64,000 nt of DNA from an uncultured Lachnospiraceae bacterium. Lineage in GTDB: Bacteria > Bacillota > Clostridia > Lachnospirales > Lachnospiraceae. Shown here piece by piece: positions 35,500 to 43,927 of the stretch (the first letter of the stretch is position 1; each line of letters starts with the position of its first letter). The notes beneath the pieces are model-generated. The model had not been told where the DNA came from and ran no database searches. It worked only from the letters and a program-made list of their open reading frames with translations. Location of the stretch: the NCBI GenBank assembly GCA_910588955.1, contig CAJURQ010000009.1, positions 42,916 through 106,915 on the forward strand, read 5' to 3'. The position numbers were made by a program, and so were the translations under genes.

Positions 35500-36313
35500 C
35501 AAAAAAGAACTGTTATCGCTTTCCGAAGGGATTCGCGCGGCGTTGGACGGACAGCCTTTTGACCCGCGCGATAACAGGGAAGGGGCGTTTAGTATATTAA
35601 AAAACGATATTTATACGTTAACGCATGCCGGACAGGAACAGAGAAATGTTTTGGAAGAAGAGAAAGAACATCTGGCGGAATATTTGTCCGATATATCCCA
35701 TCAGTTAAAGACACCGATTTCCTCTATCCTTCTTATGACGGAGTTAATGACTGACGCGCCGGAAAAGACACAGCAGGAGTTTCTTCTTGGTATAAAAAAG
35801 GAAATCCGACATATGGAGTGGCTTGTTTCTGTTCTTCTAAAGATGGCTAAGCTGGATTCCTCCGTCGTGAACTTTCATGCGGAGGAAATATTGGTCAGCC
35901 ATCTGCTGGGAGAGGCGCTTAAATCTCTGGATATTATATTGGATATCAGAAATCAGACCATACGCCTTTCGCATGACCTGTCTATATCCTGCGATAAAAA
36001 GTGGACTGTGGAAGCGATGATTAACCTTTTGAAAAATGCTTCGGAATGTTCCCGGGAAAACAGCGAAATTGTAATAGACAGCGGACAAAATCCGCTTTAT
36101 GACTGGATATCCGTCACGGATGCGGGAGAAGGTCTTAAAGATAAGCAGATTGCCGGTCTGTTTCGTCGGTTTGAAGGTTCACAGAAGGAAAACGGTTATG
36201 GAATCGGGCTGCCCCTCGCGCTTTCCGTCATGCGCGCGCAAAACGGGGATATCGAGGTGGCGCCGGGCGGGAACGGAGAGGGCGCCACATTTTTGATGAA
36301 ATTTTATAAATAG
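35489..36313 (+). CDS. Sensor histidine kinase without membrane segments
   Basis: 274 residues from GTG 35489. HisKA: SDISHQLKTPISSIL with the phospho-His; N-box INLLKNASE; G1 TDAGEGLKD and a G2-type NGYGIGLPLALSV. The N-terminus is only about 60 residues (ending DNREGAFSILKNDIYTL) and has no transmembrane helix. Related VanS/BceS-like kinases have membrane helices just before this conserved DNREGE segment. The gene therefore looks N-terminally shortened, although the overlap with the regulator gene shows a stable arrangement. It may receive its signal from the ABC transporter or by protein contact. Confidence 0.85.
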   Translation: MWISKKELLSLSEGIRAALDGQPFDPRDNREGAFSILKNDIYTLTHAGQEQRNVLEEEKEHLAEYLSDISHQLKTPISSILLMTELMTDAPEKTQQEFLLGIKKEIRHMEWLVSVLLKMAKLDSSVVNFHAEEILVSHLLGEALKSLDIILDIRNQTIRLSHDLSISCDKKWTVEAMINLLKNASECSRENSEIVIDSGQNPLYDWISVTDAGEGLKDKQIAGLFRRFEGSQKENGYGIGLPLALSVMRAQNGDIEVAPGGNGEGATFLMKFYK

Positions 36314-36420
36314 TCACCGGGGAGTCACTTTTCTTATTTAAACTTAAGATAAACGACGGGACAGATTTTGATTTTCCATGTTGTTACTGTCGTAAAAGTA
36401 AGTAAGAAAAGAGGTAGCTT

Positions 36421-37104
36421 ATGGAAATTTTGGAAGTAAAGGATCTGACAAAGATATATGGAAAAGGCGGCAGTCAGGTGACGGCGTTAGACCATGTCAG
36501 CTTTCAGGTCAAAAAGGGCGAATTTGTGGCAATTGTGGGGGCGTCGGGTTCAGGAAAATCGACGCTGATGAATTTGATGGGCGGGATTGACCGTCCCACG
36601 TCGGGCGACGTCATTGTTGACGGCAGGTTAATCTACGATATGGATGAGAGTGCGCTGGCGATTTTCAGGCGCAGGAATATCGGTATCGTCTATCAGTTTT
36701 ATAATCTGATTCCTAATTTGACCGTGGATGAAAATATCATGCTTCCCTGTCTGTTGGACAATCGAAAGCCTGACGCACGGAAACTGGAAAAAATTTTGGA
36801 GATGACAGGCTTGACGGAGCGCAGAAATCATCTTCCTGGGGAACTTTCCGGCGGTCAGCAGCAGCGCGTGTCCGTGGGAAGGGCGCTCATCAACGATCCG
36901 GCGTTTATTATGGCGGACGAGCCGACGGGGAATCTGGACAGCAGAGCCGGCAGGAAAATCATGGAACTTCTTACGGCGGCGAACCGCAGGGAAAACCAGA
37001 CCTTGATTTTGATAACCCACGACGAGAAGATCGCCCTGCAGGCGGACAGAATCCTCACCATCAGCGACGGACAGATTGTCAGAGATGAGGTGATGCGCGC
37101 ATGA
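36421..37104 (+). CDS. ABC transporter ATPase (BceA/MacB-type)
   Basis: 227 residues: Walker A GASGSGKST, Q-loop YQFYNLIPNL, signature LSGGQQQRVSVGRA, Walker B FIMADEPTGNLDS and LITHDEK switch. It overlaps the permease gene by four bases (ATGA). It sits 107 bases after the histidine kinase, the gap where a response-regulator target promoter is expected. Confidence 0.94.
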   Translation: MEILEVKDLTKIYGKGGSQVTALDHVSFQVKKGEFVAIVGASGSGKSTLMNLMGGIDRPTSGDVIVDGRLIYDMDESALAIFRRRNIGIVYQFYNLIPNLTVDENIMLPCLLDNRKPDARKLEKILEMTGLTERRNHLPGELSGGQQQRVSVGRALINDPAFIMADEPTGNLDSRAGRKIMELLTAANRRENQTLILITHDEKIALQADRILTISDGQIVRDEVMRA

Positions 37105-39092
37105 ATATTTTATGTTCCTTTGCCTTAAGTCAGATCAAGAGAAAGAAGTGCCGGACAGCGATCACGGCTTTGGCGATCGCGCTGTCCGCGGCGCTTCTGA
37201 CGGCAGTCGTCAATTTTGTGGCAAGCGGCAATGCGATGCTTGCAGGTTTTCTCGGCGAGGATTACGGTCTGTACGGCGGCGCCTATTTGATGATGCTGCT
37301 CGTCCCGGCGGTGTTTCTGGCGGCGCTGATCGCGGCGATGTCCGTCATCGTTATCTCTAACGCGTTCCGCATGAGCGCCAACGAGCGGATGGCGCAGTTT
37401 GGCACGTTGAAATGTGTCGGCGCAACGAAAAACCAGATCTACAAGACGATCATGTATGAGTGCATCCTGCTCTGTACTCTGGCGATACCTGCCGGTATTC
37501 TTTTGGGATATCTGCTCAGTTTTATCGGCATAGGGGTGGCGAACCTCTATATGGATGAGCTGAACGTGCTGGTGCGATCCATGATGAAGCGGGTAGATTT
37601 CAGCCTCTCCTTTGTGTTCTCCCCGGTGGCGCTGATCGCCTCTGTCGTGATTTCTTTGGGGACGGTTCTCTTTGCAGCGATGCTGCCGGCACGGAGGGCA
37701 ATGCGCATTTCCGCGCTGGACTGTCTGAGAAACGGCGGTGAGACGGATACGTCGGGATATAAGCGGACAAAAATTACGATAGATGCAGGTAAAAAAATCG
37801 AGTGCCGGATGGCGCGAAAAAACGTGTCGTCTTACCGCAGACGGATGCATTCGGCGGTGACGGCGTTTGCCATCAGCATTATGCTGTTTATCACGATGAG
37901 CGGCTTACAGGAAATTGCGGAGGGCATACAGAATTATATCTATGCGGATTACGGGTATGCCGTGATCGCGGATTATACGGCAAAGTTTAAAAATACCATC
38001 CACCCGGAAACCGGGCGCAGACAGCAGGAGTGCGCGTACCCGATTGACGCCGGGACAGCGGAGGAGATCACGCGGCAGCTTAGGGAATTTGAGGAGACGG
38101 ACGTTTATGGGAGCGGGCAGGACTATTCCACCTATGCCGCCCGCCTTGCCGTGCAGGATATCACGGAAGAGATGCGGCAGGTTTTGGCGGAAAGCACCGG
38201 GGAGGAACAGTCGGAAATTGTTTTGGATGTGGAACGGATCATTTTGGATGACAGACATTACGCCGAGCTGTGTACGCAGGCGGAAGTAGAGTATGGCGGG
38301 GTGATACTGCTCAACGATTATAAATATAACGACAGCGGAACGGAGCGGCATATTGCACCTTTGGCGGCGACAACCTCCACGCTGAAACTGGAAACGGCTG
38401 ACGGCAGTCAGGAAGAGATTGCGATTGACGGTGTGCTGGAAACAGCGGAAATCCCCGGAATTTTGATGTACCCGAACACAAATCCCATCCGTCTCGTCGT
38501 TCCCGCTGCGGGCGTGTCGGTGCGCGGCTACAATTGGTTTGCGAATCCGAAGGATGAGGAAGGATTTATGGCGTATGCAAGGGGTGTATTGGAAGAACGA
38601 TTCCCGCAGCATGGCATGGACTATGACGAGGCGGGGTACACGAGCCGGGTGTACGGCGCGCAGGATTTTGTGAAAATTATGAATATCGCGATTGTCCTTG
38701 CCGCGTTTTTTCTTTACGCTTTTGTTTTTCTGCTGGGGCTGATCGGCGTGCTGAATGTGGTCAGCACCGTCAGCTTCCAGATCAAACTGCGGGCGAGGGA
38801 ACTTGCGGTTTTGCAGAGCGTCGGCATGACATCGGACTCCATACAGAAGATGCTTAATATAGAGAGCATTCTCTGTGCGGGGAAGGCGCTGGTTGCCGGG
38901 CTGCCGCTCGGTATGGGCATCGTTGCCGTGATGGCGCACTGTGTAAAGAAGCTATTCCCGATTTCCTTCCATATGCCGTGGGTGGCGATTGTGATCACGA
39001 TTGTGATTTCCGTTTTCGTCATGTGGGGCACCGTGCGGATTTCGGCGGGGGCGCTCAAGAAGCAGAATATCATAGAGACGATCAGAATCTGA
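37101..39092 (+). CDS. FtsX/BceB-like ABC transporter permease
   Basis: 663 residues. Membrane segments near 17-40, 65-90, 120-150 and 165-195, a fifth near 250, then a large extracytoplasmic domain (about 270-535) and three or four more helices at the C-terminus. LGLIGVLNVVSTVSFQIKLR and ELAVLQSVGMTSDSI are the FtsX-domain coupling segments. The topology (long loop between two FtsX halves) fits peptide antibiotic resistance or detoxification transporters controlled by an adjacent two-component pair. Confidence 0.9.
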   Translation: MNILCSFALSQIKRKKCRTAITALAIALSAALLTAVVNFVASGNAMLAGFLGEDYGLYGGAYLMMLLVPAVFLAALIAAMSVIVISNAFRMSANERMAQFGTLKCVGATKNQIYKTIMYECILLCTLAIPAGILLGYLLSFIGIGVANLYMDELNVLVRSMMKRVDFSLSFVFSPVALIASVVISLGTVLFAAMLPARRAMRISALDCLRNGGETDTSGYKRTKITIDAGKKIECRMARKNVSSYRRRMHSAVTAFAISIMLFITMSGLQEIAEGIQNYIYADYGYAVIADYTAKFKNTIHPETGRRQQECAYPIDAGTAEEITRQLREFEETDVYGSGQDYSTYAARLAVQDITEEMRQVLAESTGEEQSEIVLDVERIILDDRHYAELCTQAEVEYGGVILLNDYKYNDSGTERHIAPLAATTSTLKLETADGSQEEIAIDGVLETAEIPGILMYPNTNPIRLVVPAAGVSVRGYNWFANPKDEEGFMAYARGVLEERFPQHGMDYDEAGYTSRVYGAQDFVKIMNIAIVLAAFFLYAFVFLLGLIGVLNVVSTVSFQIKLRARELAVLQSVGMTSDSIQKMLNIESILCAGKALVAGLPLGMGIVAVMAHCVKKLFPISFHMPWVAIVITIVISVFVMWGTVRISAGALKKQNIIETIRI

Positions 39093-39148
39093 TACCTCTC
39101 AAATAAAAAGTTTAAAAAATACAAAAACATGGAAGGACTCAAAATTAT

Positions 39149-39993
39149 GAGTCTCAGACTGTCAAAAAAGGTCAGCAAAAGCTGGCTTTTTTTGATACAA
39201 TAAAAACAGAGGTGAGGATATGCTGATAAAAGAGAAATCGGAAAGAAATACACTGGAAATGGTCAGCCTTGAGGGGCTTGTTCCGCAGGACCATCTGTTA
39301 CGGAAAATCGACTGCGCCGTGGATTTTACTCATATTTATGATCTCGTGGAAGATCTTTATTGTGCAGATAACGGGCGTCCCAGCGTTGATCCCGTGGTCC
39401 TGTTTAAGATGGTGCTCATCCAGCATCTTTACGGGATCCCATCCCTGCGGCGTACCGTGGAAGAGATCAATATGAACATCGCATACCGTTGGTTTCTGGG
39501 GTATCTGCTCAATGAACCGGTTCCCCATTTCGCTACCATCAGTTATAACTTCAGGCACCGTTTCAGAGAAGATACCATAGAGCAGGTTTTTACATGGATA
39601 CTTTTTGAGGCGCAAAAGAGCGGTTATCTTTCCCCGGAAGTTGTGTTTATGGACGGGACCCATATCAAGGCAAACGCAAACATCAATAAGAAAATGAAAA
39701 AGGGGATCCCTTCTGCGGCGAAAGCTTATGAGGAGCAGCTTATGAGAGAGATCAATGAAGACGAGTATCTGGATATCGTGATCTGCCCGGAATACAAGAG
39801 CACCTGCTGTACAGCACGACCAACCGGAAAGGTTACAGGGAGTATAAGAGTCTGAAATATCAATGCGCCACGTGTGGAACAAGGCATTTATGCACGGAGA
39901 ACAGGGAATGCCAGCACAATAAGCGTCCCTATATTAAAAAAGAACCCCTGCTGCGCTTCTGCATAACAGGGGTTCTTTGACAGTCTGGGACTC
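39149..39993 (+). mobile_element. IS1182-type element, internally deleted (845 bp)
   Basis: The ends are inverted repeats: GAGTCTCAGACTGTCAAA at the left, and the complement of the right end reads GAGTCCCAGACTGTCAAA. An 8-bp direct repeat AAAATTAT flanks both ends (39141-39148 and 39994-40001). Outside it the flanks read GGACTC and GAGTCT, so the target was a near-palindrome. The interior keeps only parts of the transposase; full members are about 1.7-1.9 kb. A hairpin terminator (AAAGAACCCCTG/CAGGGGTTCTTT, 39939-39978) sits just inside the right end. Confidence 0.85.
39220..39920 (+). pseudogene. IS1182-family transposase remnant
   Basis: The N-terminal part (39220-39760) is intact: the DUF772-type domain (RPSVDPVVLFKMVLIQHLYG, RRTVEEINMNIAYRWFLG) and the first catalytic Asp in VFMDGTHIKANA. 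After MREINEDE the sequence jumps in frame to YLDIVICPEYK, losing roughly 100 residues with the second catalytic position. The frame then shifts near 39800; another frame continues LLYSTTNRKGYREYKS and a Cys cluster (CATCGTRHLCTE). The C-terminal third is deleted. It cannot transpose by itself. Confidence 0.85.
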
Positions 39994-40089
39994 AAAATTA
40001 TGAGTCTTTCTTTTTTATAATGAAATACAGGATGTAGGATATACAAATGCAGATGCAGATGAAATCAGCATGGGACAGGAGGAGTACAT

Positions 40090-40380
40090 ATGATTTATTT
40101 ACGCTATGACTTCAGGTGGAAGGATTACAGGACGCTGGTCAATCTCAGCAAAGAGAGAAAAAGCGAGTTTGAAATGAAGTACGCGTCCAGCGACATTCGT
40201 GCCATGAATGAACGGTTTTACAGTGACTTTCAAAAGAGGGGAACCTATATCGTCTGCATCACGGATGTGACAGACTGCGAAATTGTCATTTATGCGGCGG
40301 TGGACATTCCTTCTCTGGATGCGCTTTTATATGAAAAGGAAATGACAGCCCTGTTTCAGGGACGGGTCAAGGTAATATGA
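40090..40380 (+). CDS. Hypothetical protein, 96 residues
   Basis: ATG 40090 with AGGAGG upstream. The protein is soluble and compact, mixed alpha/beta: MIYLRYDFRWKDY strand, charged helix (SKERKSEFEMKYASSDIRAMNERF), strand TYIVCITDVTDCEIVIYAAV, short C-terminal helix. I do not recognise it. Size and fold pattern recall ferredoxin-like small proteins, but key residues of known families are missing. It lies 17 bases before the next gene's start and is surely co-transcribed with it. Confidence 0.6.
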   Translation: MIYLRYDFRWKDYRTLVNLSKERKSEFEMKYASSDIRAMNERFYSDFQKRGTYIVCITDVTDCEIVIYAAVDIPSLDALLYEKEMTALFQGRVKVI

Positions 40381-40397
40381 GTACAAGGAGGATATAC

Positions 40398-40955
40398 ATG
40401 ACAAAAAAGGAAGCGATAAAAAATTTCACAGATTACTTAAAACTACACCATATCCCTCACGTAACCGATATCGACAACGGCTGTCTGCGGTTTACGATGG
40501 TCTATGATGCGGAAAACGCGCCTAACCACAGTGTAGAGTCCTGCATTTGGTTTTATGATGATGACATTGCGGAAGCGCGGTGTTATTATACAGATATGGG
40601 AGCAACGATTTGCAAGAACAGCAAGCATAAAGACAGTCTGCTAAGACTATTGAATTTTATCAATGCAAGGGTGTTTTTAAACAGCGGCGACGGTTACGGT
40701 CTGTATGATCCGCATATGCTGTACAATCCCCGAATATATGTGACGGAGGATGGTTGCTTTGATATAACGGTCACCACCATAATCAACTACGATTTCTGGG
40801 AGATTACGCCTGTTGAGACGGCGGATTATATTACCGTATACTGTCCGGAACTTTTGGACAGGCTGGCGCCCTCTGTTTTTGGAGTTCTCCTGGGGAAGTT
40901 TACTGTTGATGAAGCAATCAATTATATACAAAAGAAAATTTTGGAAAATACATAA
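40398..40955 (+). CDS. Hypothetical protein, YbjN-like fold possible
   Basis: 185 residues from ATG 40398 (AAGGAGG upstream). An N-terminal helix (TKKEAIKNFTDYLKLHHI) is followed by beta-rich sequence (GCLRFTMVYDAE, SCIWFYDDDIAEARCYY) and a C-terminal helix with DEAINYIQKK. The pattern of a short helix plus antiparallel strands resembles YbjN/T3SS-chaperone-like domains seen in immunity-type proteins; this is a loose resemblance only. It is paired with the 96-residue protein. Confidence 0.55.
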   Translation: MTKKEAIKNFTDYLKLHHIPHVTDIDNGCLRFTMVYDAENAPNHSVESCIWFYDDDIAEARCYYTDMGATICKNSKHKDSLLRLLNFINARVFLNSGDGYGLYDPHMLYNPRIYVTEDGCFDITVTTIINYDFWEITPVETADYITVYCPELLDRLAPSVFGVLLGKFTVDEAINYIQKKILENT

Positions 40956-41018
40956 TGAGCGGGACGACAGGATAGAGAAAAATGCCCGGACTATCTGAAA
41001 ATTGGGAGGAGAAAAACA

Positions 41019-41558
41019 ATGTTAAAGACAGCAAAAGGTGACATCACAAAGATCACGGACGCACAGGCAATCGTCAATGCGGCAAATTCAAGTCTGCTCG
41101 GCGGCGGAGGCGTGGACGGGGCGATACACAGGGCGGCGGGACCGCAGCTGCTGGAGGAGTGCCGGACGCTTCACGGCTGTCCCACGGGGGAGGCAAAGCT
41201 GACAAAGGGTTACAATCTGCCTTGCGACTATGTCATACATACGGTCGGACCTGTCTGGCGTGGAGGTACAAACGGAGAGCCGGAAAAGCTTGCCTCCTGC
41301 TACTATAATTCTTTAAAGGTCGCTATGGAGAGCGGCATCCGTACGGTTGCGTTTCCCTCTATCTCAACCGGGATTTACGGCTATCCTGTGGAGAAGGCGG
41401 CGAAAACAGCTGTCGAGGCAGTATGCCGGTTTCTTGAACAGTTTCCCGACGCAATAGATGTGGTTGAGTGGGTGTTGTTTGACAACAGGACATATGCGGT
41501 ATACGAAGCAGAGGTTAACTTGATGGGAGATACGGAAAAGACATGTATTATCGTGTGA
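41019..41558 (+). CDS. ymdB: Macro-domain ADP-ribose-binding protein / deacylase
   Basis: 179 residues, one macro domain. AIVNAANSSLLGGGGVDGAIH is the classic ADP-ribose-binding loop with the Asn and Asp used for catalysis in MacroD-type enzymes; GEAKLTKGYNLPCDYVIHTVGP and FPSISTGIYGYPVEKAA complete the fold. Such enzymes hydrolyse O-acetyl-ADP-ribose and remove mono-ADP-ribose from acidic residues. GGGAGGAG precedes ATG 41019. It lies in an accessory stretch with unknown genes, so a role in ADP-ribose signalling or self-protection is conceivable. Confidence 0.92.
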   Translation: MLKTAKGDITKITDAQAIVNAANSSLLGGGGVDGAIHRAAGPQLLEECRTLHGCPTGEAKLTKGYNLPCDYVIHTVGPVWRGGTNGEPEKLASCYYNSLKVAMESGIRTVAFPSISTGIYGYPVEKAAKTAVEAVCRFLEQFPDAIDVVEWVLFDNRTYAVYEAEVNLMGDTEKTCIIV

Positions 41559-41608
41559 CAGAGACGGGAAACTGGCTGATTCTTCCCTATGATGAGGAAA
41601 ACGCATAG
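41543..41608 (+). CDS. Possible 21-residue peptide overlapping the macro-domain gene
   Basis: An ATG at 41543 opens MYYRVTETGNWLILPYDEENA and overlaps the end of the macro gene by 16 bases. It has no clear ribosome site beyond GGAAAAG. It could be a coupled small peptide or the remnant of a larger gene. Low support. Confidence 0.25.
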   Translation: MYYRVTETGNWLILPYDEENA

Positions 41609-41659
41609 ATATTATATAAACGGTTGTAACGCGAGGCAAGAATATAAAGGAGTTATTTT

Positions 41660-42367
41660 ATGGACTATTTGCACGATTTTAGAGTAGATATAATTTTGAA
41701 AAAACGTGATAGAGCAAGGTGGAATAATTGGGATAAATGGAATATTTTATACAAAACTTTAGCCTATGAATTGTCGTCAAGCCATGATGTTGAAAGTTAT
41801 CCATATGTGAGAAATCAAGTTTTTGAATTCTTTAGAGATTACGAAAAGTATATATGCGGTGCCGTAACTTTAGATATCATGAATGGGTGGTGGTTTTGTT
41901 TTAAAACTTTATTTAACATAGATACTAGTAGAAATAGTATTGAAACAAAAGAGTTTCTTTCAAGATTAAATAACCAGATAGAAAAAATTAATGAGGAAGA
42001 GAAGCTGATCGATGTTATTTGTAAAAACTATAGTATCACAGAAGAGGAAATAAAATCACTGCTTGGTTTTCTCAAAGTTGTATATACGATTGGTAATATC
42101 AGCCCTGCCAGTAGAAATCCAAAAGCTGATAAGTTTGATAGTTGGGAGTATAAATTGTTTGAATCGGGCTCAATAAACTATACAGATTTGGGGTATAAAT
42201 ATTTTTATTTTGAGGATTATTCTAAAGATAGAAAATGGTGGATTGATTTAAAAGAAAGTAATGATAAGAAAAAGGTAATATTAGAATATATGAATAGCAG
42301 AATTTATTTAATAACAGAACGCGGTAAAAAAGTAGTAAATATATCTTCTAAAAGCTCAAAAATATGA
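41660..42367 (+). CDS. AT-rich orphan protein, 235 residues
   Basis: ATG 41660 with AAAGGAG. The gene is much poorer in GC than its neighbours (mostly A/T third positions), a sign of recent transfer. The protein is soluble, rich in Lys, Glu, Asn and aromatic residues (RDRARWNNWDKWNILY, DIMNGWWFCFKTLF). It is predicted mostly helical with a beta-rich end (YIYLITERGKK-type). A middle segment YSITEEEIKSLLGFLKVVYTIG may be a short helical domain. No family recognised and no catalytic signature visible. AT-rich orphans in such positions are often phage- or defence-related, which is only inference. Confidence 0.65.
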   Translation: MDYLHDFRVDIILKKRDRARWNNWDKWNILYKTLAYELSSSHDVESYPYVRNQVFEFFRDYEKYICGAVTLDIMNGWWFCFKTLFNIDTSRNSIETKEFLSRLNNQIEKINEEEKLIDVICKNYSITEEEIKSLLGFLKVVYTIGNISPASRNPKADKFDSWEYKLFESGSINYTDLGYKYFYFEDYSKDRKWWIDLKESNDKKKVILEYMNSRIYLITERGKKVVNISSKSSKI

Positions 42368-42439
42368 GCTCCTTATCTGTATAATAAAACCATAGACATA
42401 ACATTTATGGCTGTCAATACCAAGAAGGAGCGTGATTTT

Positions 42440-43150
42440 ATGAGCAGAAATATTTATGAACCAATCAGAAAGAAAGTGGAAGAGTGGCTGTGGTATGACG
42501 AGAACCAGCCGAAGAGCAATTACTTTGCCAATGTGGAGGAGCATGACAGATTCCGCAGCCTGCATGACAGAGACTGTGTGTTGACCGGCGGGGAATTGAA
42601 GGCGGACACGTTATTCAGCTTATGGACACCGCTTCGGCACACGATCGTGCGGTTAAATGACAGGGAGACGATTCAGTCGGTCGGGGATATCTCCAAAAAG
42701 TATGTTTTTCTGCGGGAGTTTATAAAAGGGGACAATATCGAAAAACTTCTGCCGGAGACAGAGTCGATCGTACAGAAGCTCAGCGAGCTGTTTGAACTGG
42801 GAATGGGCAGGGAAAATGTATTTCTGCTTCCTGAGAGACAGCTAAACTGCGCCAGGGCGAGGAAGCCTTATTATGACTATGTGCCGGTGATGTTGTTGGA
42901 GGCATTTCCGGGCGGTGTCTTTTCGGCATACTGGAACAGCCCGGAAGCGTACCTGCGGTGGATTGATGAGGAGCATATGGAAGTGTTCTTTGACGGCGGC
43001 GTTTCTCCGGAACACATCAGGGATTTAAGCGGGTCGGGAGACATACATGACTCTCTGGCGCCGGAGGGTGTGGTGGCAATGGGGCGGATGCTCGACAGCT
43101 ATATCGCGGTGCTGAAGGAGCGGAGAAGGTATTACAGTCAGGCAGACTAG
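42440..43150 (+). CDS. Hypothetical cytosolic protein, 236 residues
   Basis: ATG 42440 with AAGGAG nine bases upstream. Mixed alpha/beta, no membrane or signal sequence. Notable segments are LWTPLRHTIVRLNDRETIQSVG, a central MLLEAFPGGVFSAYW, and a C-terminal helix GVVAMGRMLDSYIAVLKERR. GC content is back to the genome norm, unlike the preceding gene. I do not recognise the family. It lies 41 bases before the phosphatase gene. Confidence 0.65.
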   Translation: MSRNIYEPIRKKVEEWLWYDENQPKSNYFANVEEHDRFRSLHDRDCVLTGGELKADTLFSLWTPLRHTIVRLNDRETIQSVGDISKKYVFLREFIKGDNIEKLLPETESIVQKLSELFELGMGRENVFLLPERQLNCARARKPYYDYVPVMLLEAFPGGVFSAYWNSPEAYLRWIDEEHMEVFFDGGVSPEHIRDLSGSGDIHDSLAPEGVVAMGRMLDSYIAVLKERRRYYSQAD

Positions 43151-43191
43151 GCAGCCGAAAAGAATCGCTGAGAAAAAGGAGTTTATCGAGG

Positions 43192-43905
43192 ATGAGATAT
43201 ATTGTTTCTGATATACACGGGTGTTATGAGCAGTACCTTGCGCTGCTTGAAAAAATACATTTTTCCGAAGCGGATGAGCTGTATGTGCTCGGCGATGTGG
43301 TGGACCGCGGACCGGAACCGATCAAGGTGCTGCAGGACATGATGAAACGCCCAAACGTTATTTTTATCCTGGGCAACCATGATTTCGTGATGTATTCCCT
43401 GATGAAAACGCTGGCGGTGGAGATCACGGAGGAAAATTATGACAAGCAGCTGACAACGGACGTCATGCGCGACTATAACCTGTGGCTGTCGGACGGCGGC
43501 AGGGTGACGGCGGAAAAATTCCGGGAGTTGGAGCCTTGGGAGATGACGGATATTCTCGATTACATAGCGGGGGCATCCCTGTATGAGGTGATAGGGCATA
43601 ACGGAAAGGAATACCGGCTTGTCCACGCTGGTATTTCCGAGTTCTCGCCAGAAAAAGGGTTGGAGGAATATGAGCTGTACAATTTTCTGGAGGAAAGAGC
43701 GGATTATTCCAAAAGATATTATCCGCAGGACAATGTTTTTCTGGTGACAGGACATACGCCGACGGTTTTCATCAACGGCTGGGGAAAGACAGAGGTGTAC
43801 CGGGCACATGGACACATAGCGCTCGACTGTGCCTGTGTGGCGGGAGGCAGGCTGGCGGCGTTCTGTGTGGAGACAGAAGAAGTGACTTATGTGGACGGTC
43901 GATAG
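43192..43905 (+). CDS. PPP-family metallophosphatase (Ser/Thr phosphatase or ApaH-like)
   Basis: 237 residues with the di-metal site of the PPP family: SDIHGCYEQY (GDIHG-type), LGDVVDRGPEP (GDxxDRG), LGNHDFVMY (GNHD), then VHAGIS and VTGHTPT, supplying two later His ligands. Bacterial relatives (PrpA/PrpE, ApaH) dephosphorylate proteins or dinucleoside polyphosphates; the exact substrate cannot be read. It is followed after 22 bases by a WYL regulator, suggesting one unit. Confidence 0.88.
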   Translation: MRYIVSDIHGCYEQYLALLEKIHFSEADELYVLGDVVDRGPEPIKVLQDMMKRPNVIFILGNHDFVMYSLMKTLAVEITEENYDKQLTTDVMRDYNLWLSDGGRVTAEKFRELEPWEMTDILDYIAGASLYEVIGHNGKEYRLVHAGISEFSPEKGLEEYELYNFLEERADYSKRYYPQDNVFLVTGHTPTVFINGWGKTEVYRAHGHIALDCACVAGGRLAAFCVETEEVTYVDGR

Positions 43906-43927
43906 TGCAAAGAGGAAGGAGAATCCC

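Noticed and set aside
36314..36420. Palindromic operator for the response regulator before the ABC genes
   Set aside because: ACGAC...CTGTCGT and TTTAAACTTAAGATAAA are only partial symmetries; not enough for a call.
37905..38939. A 344-residue open frame on the minus strand
   Set aside because: Antisense to the second ABC permease; no ribosome site and no motif.
40090..40380. The 96-residue protein as a Cas2-like nuclease
   Set aside because: Size and starting strand (MIYLRYDF) recall Cas2, but there is no cas1, no repeat array nearby and the helix content does not fit.
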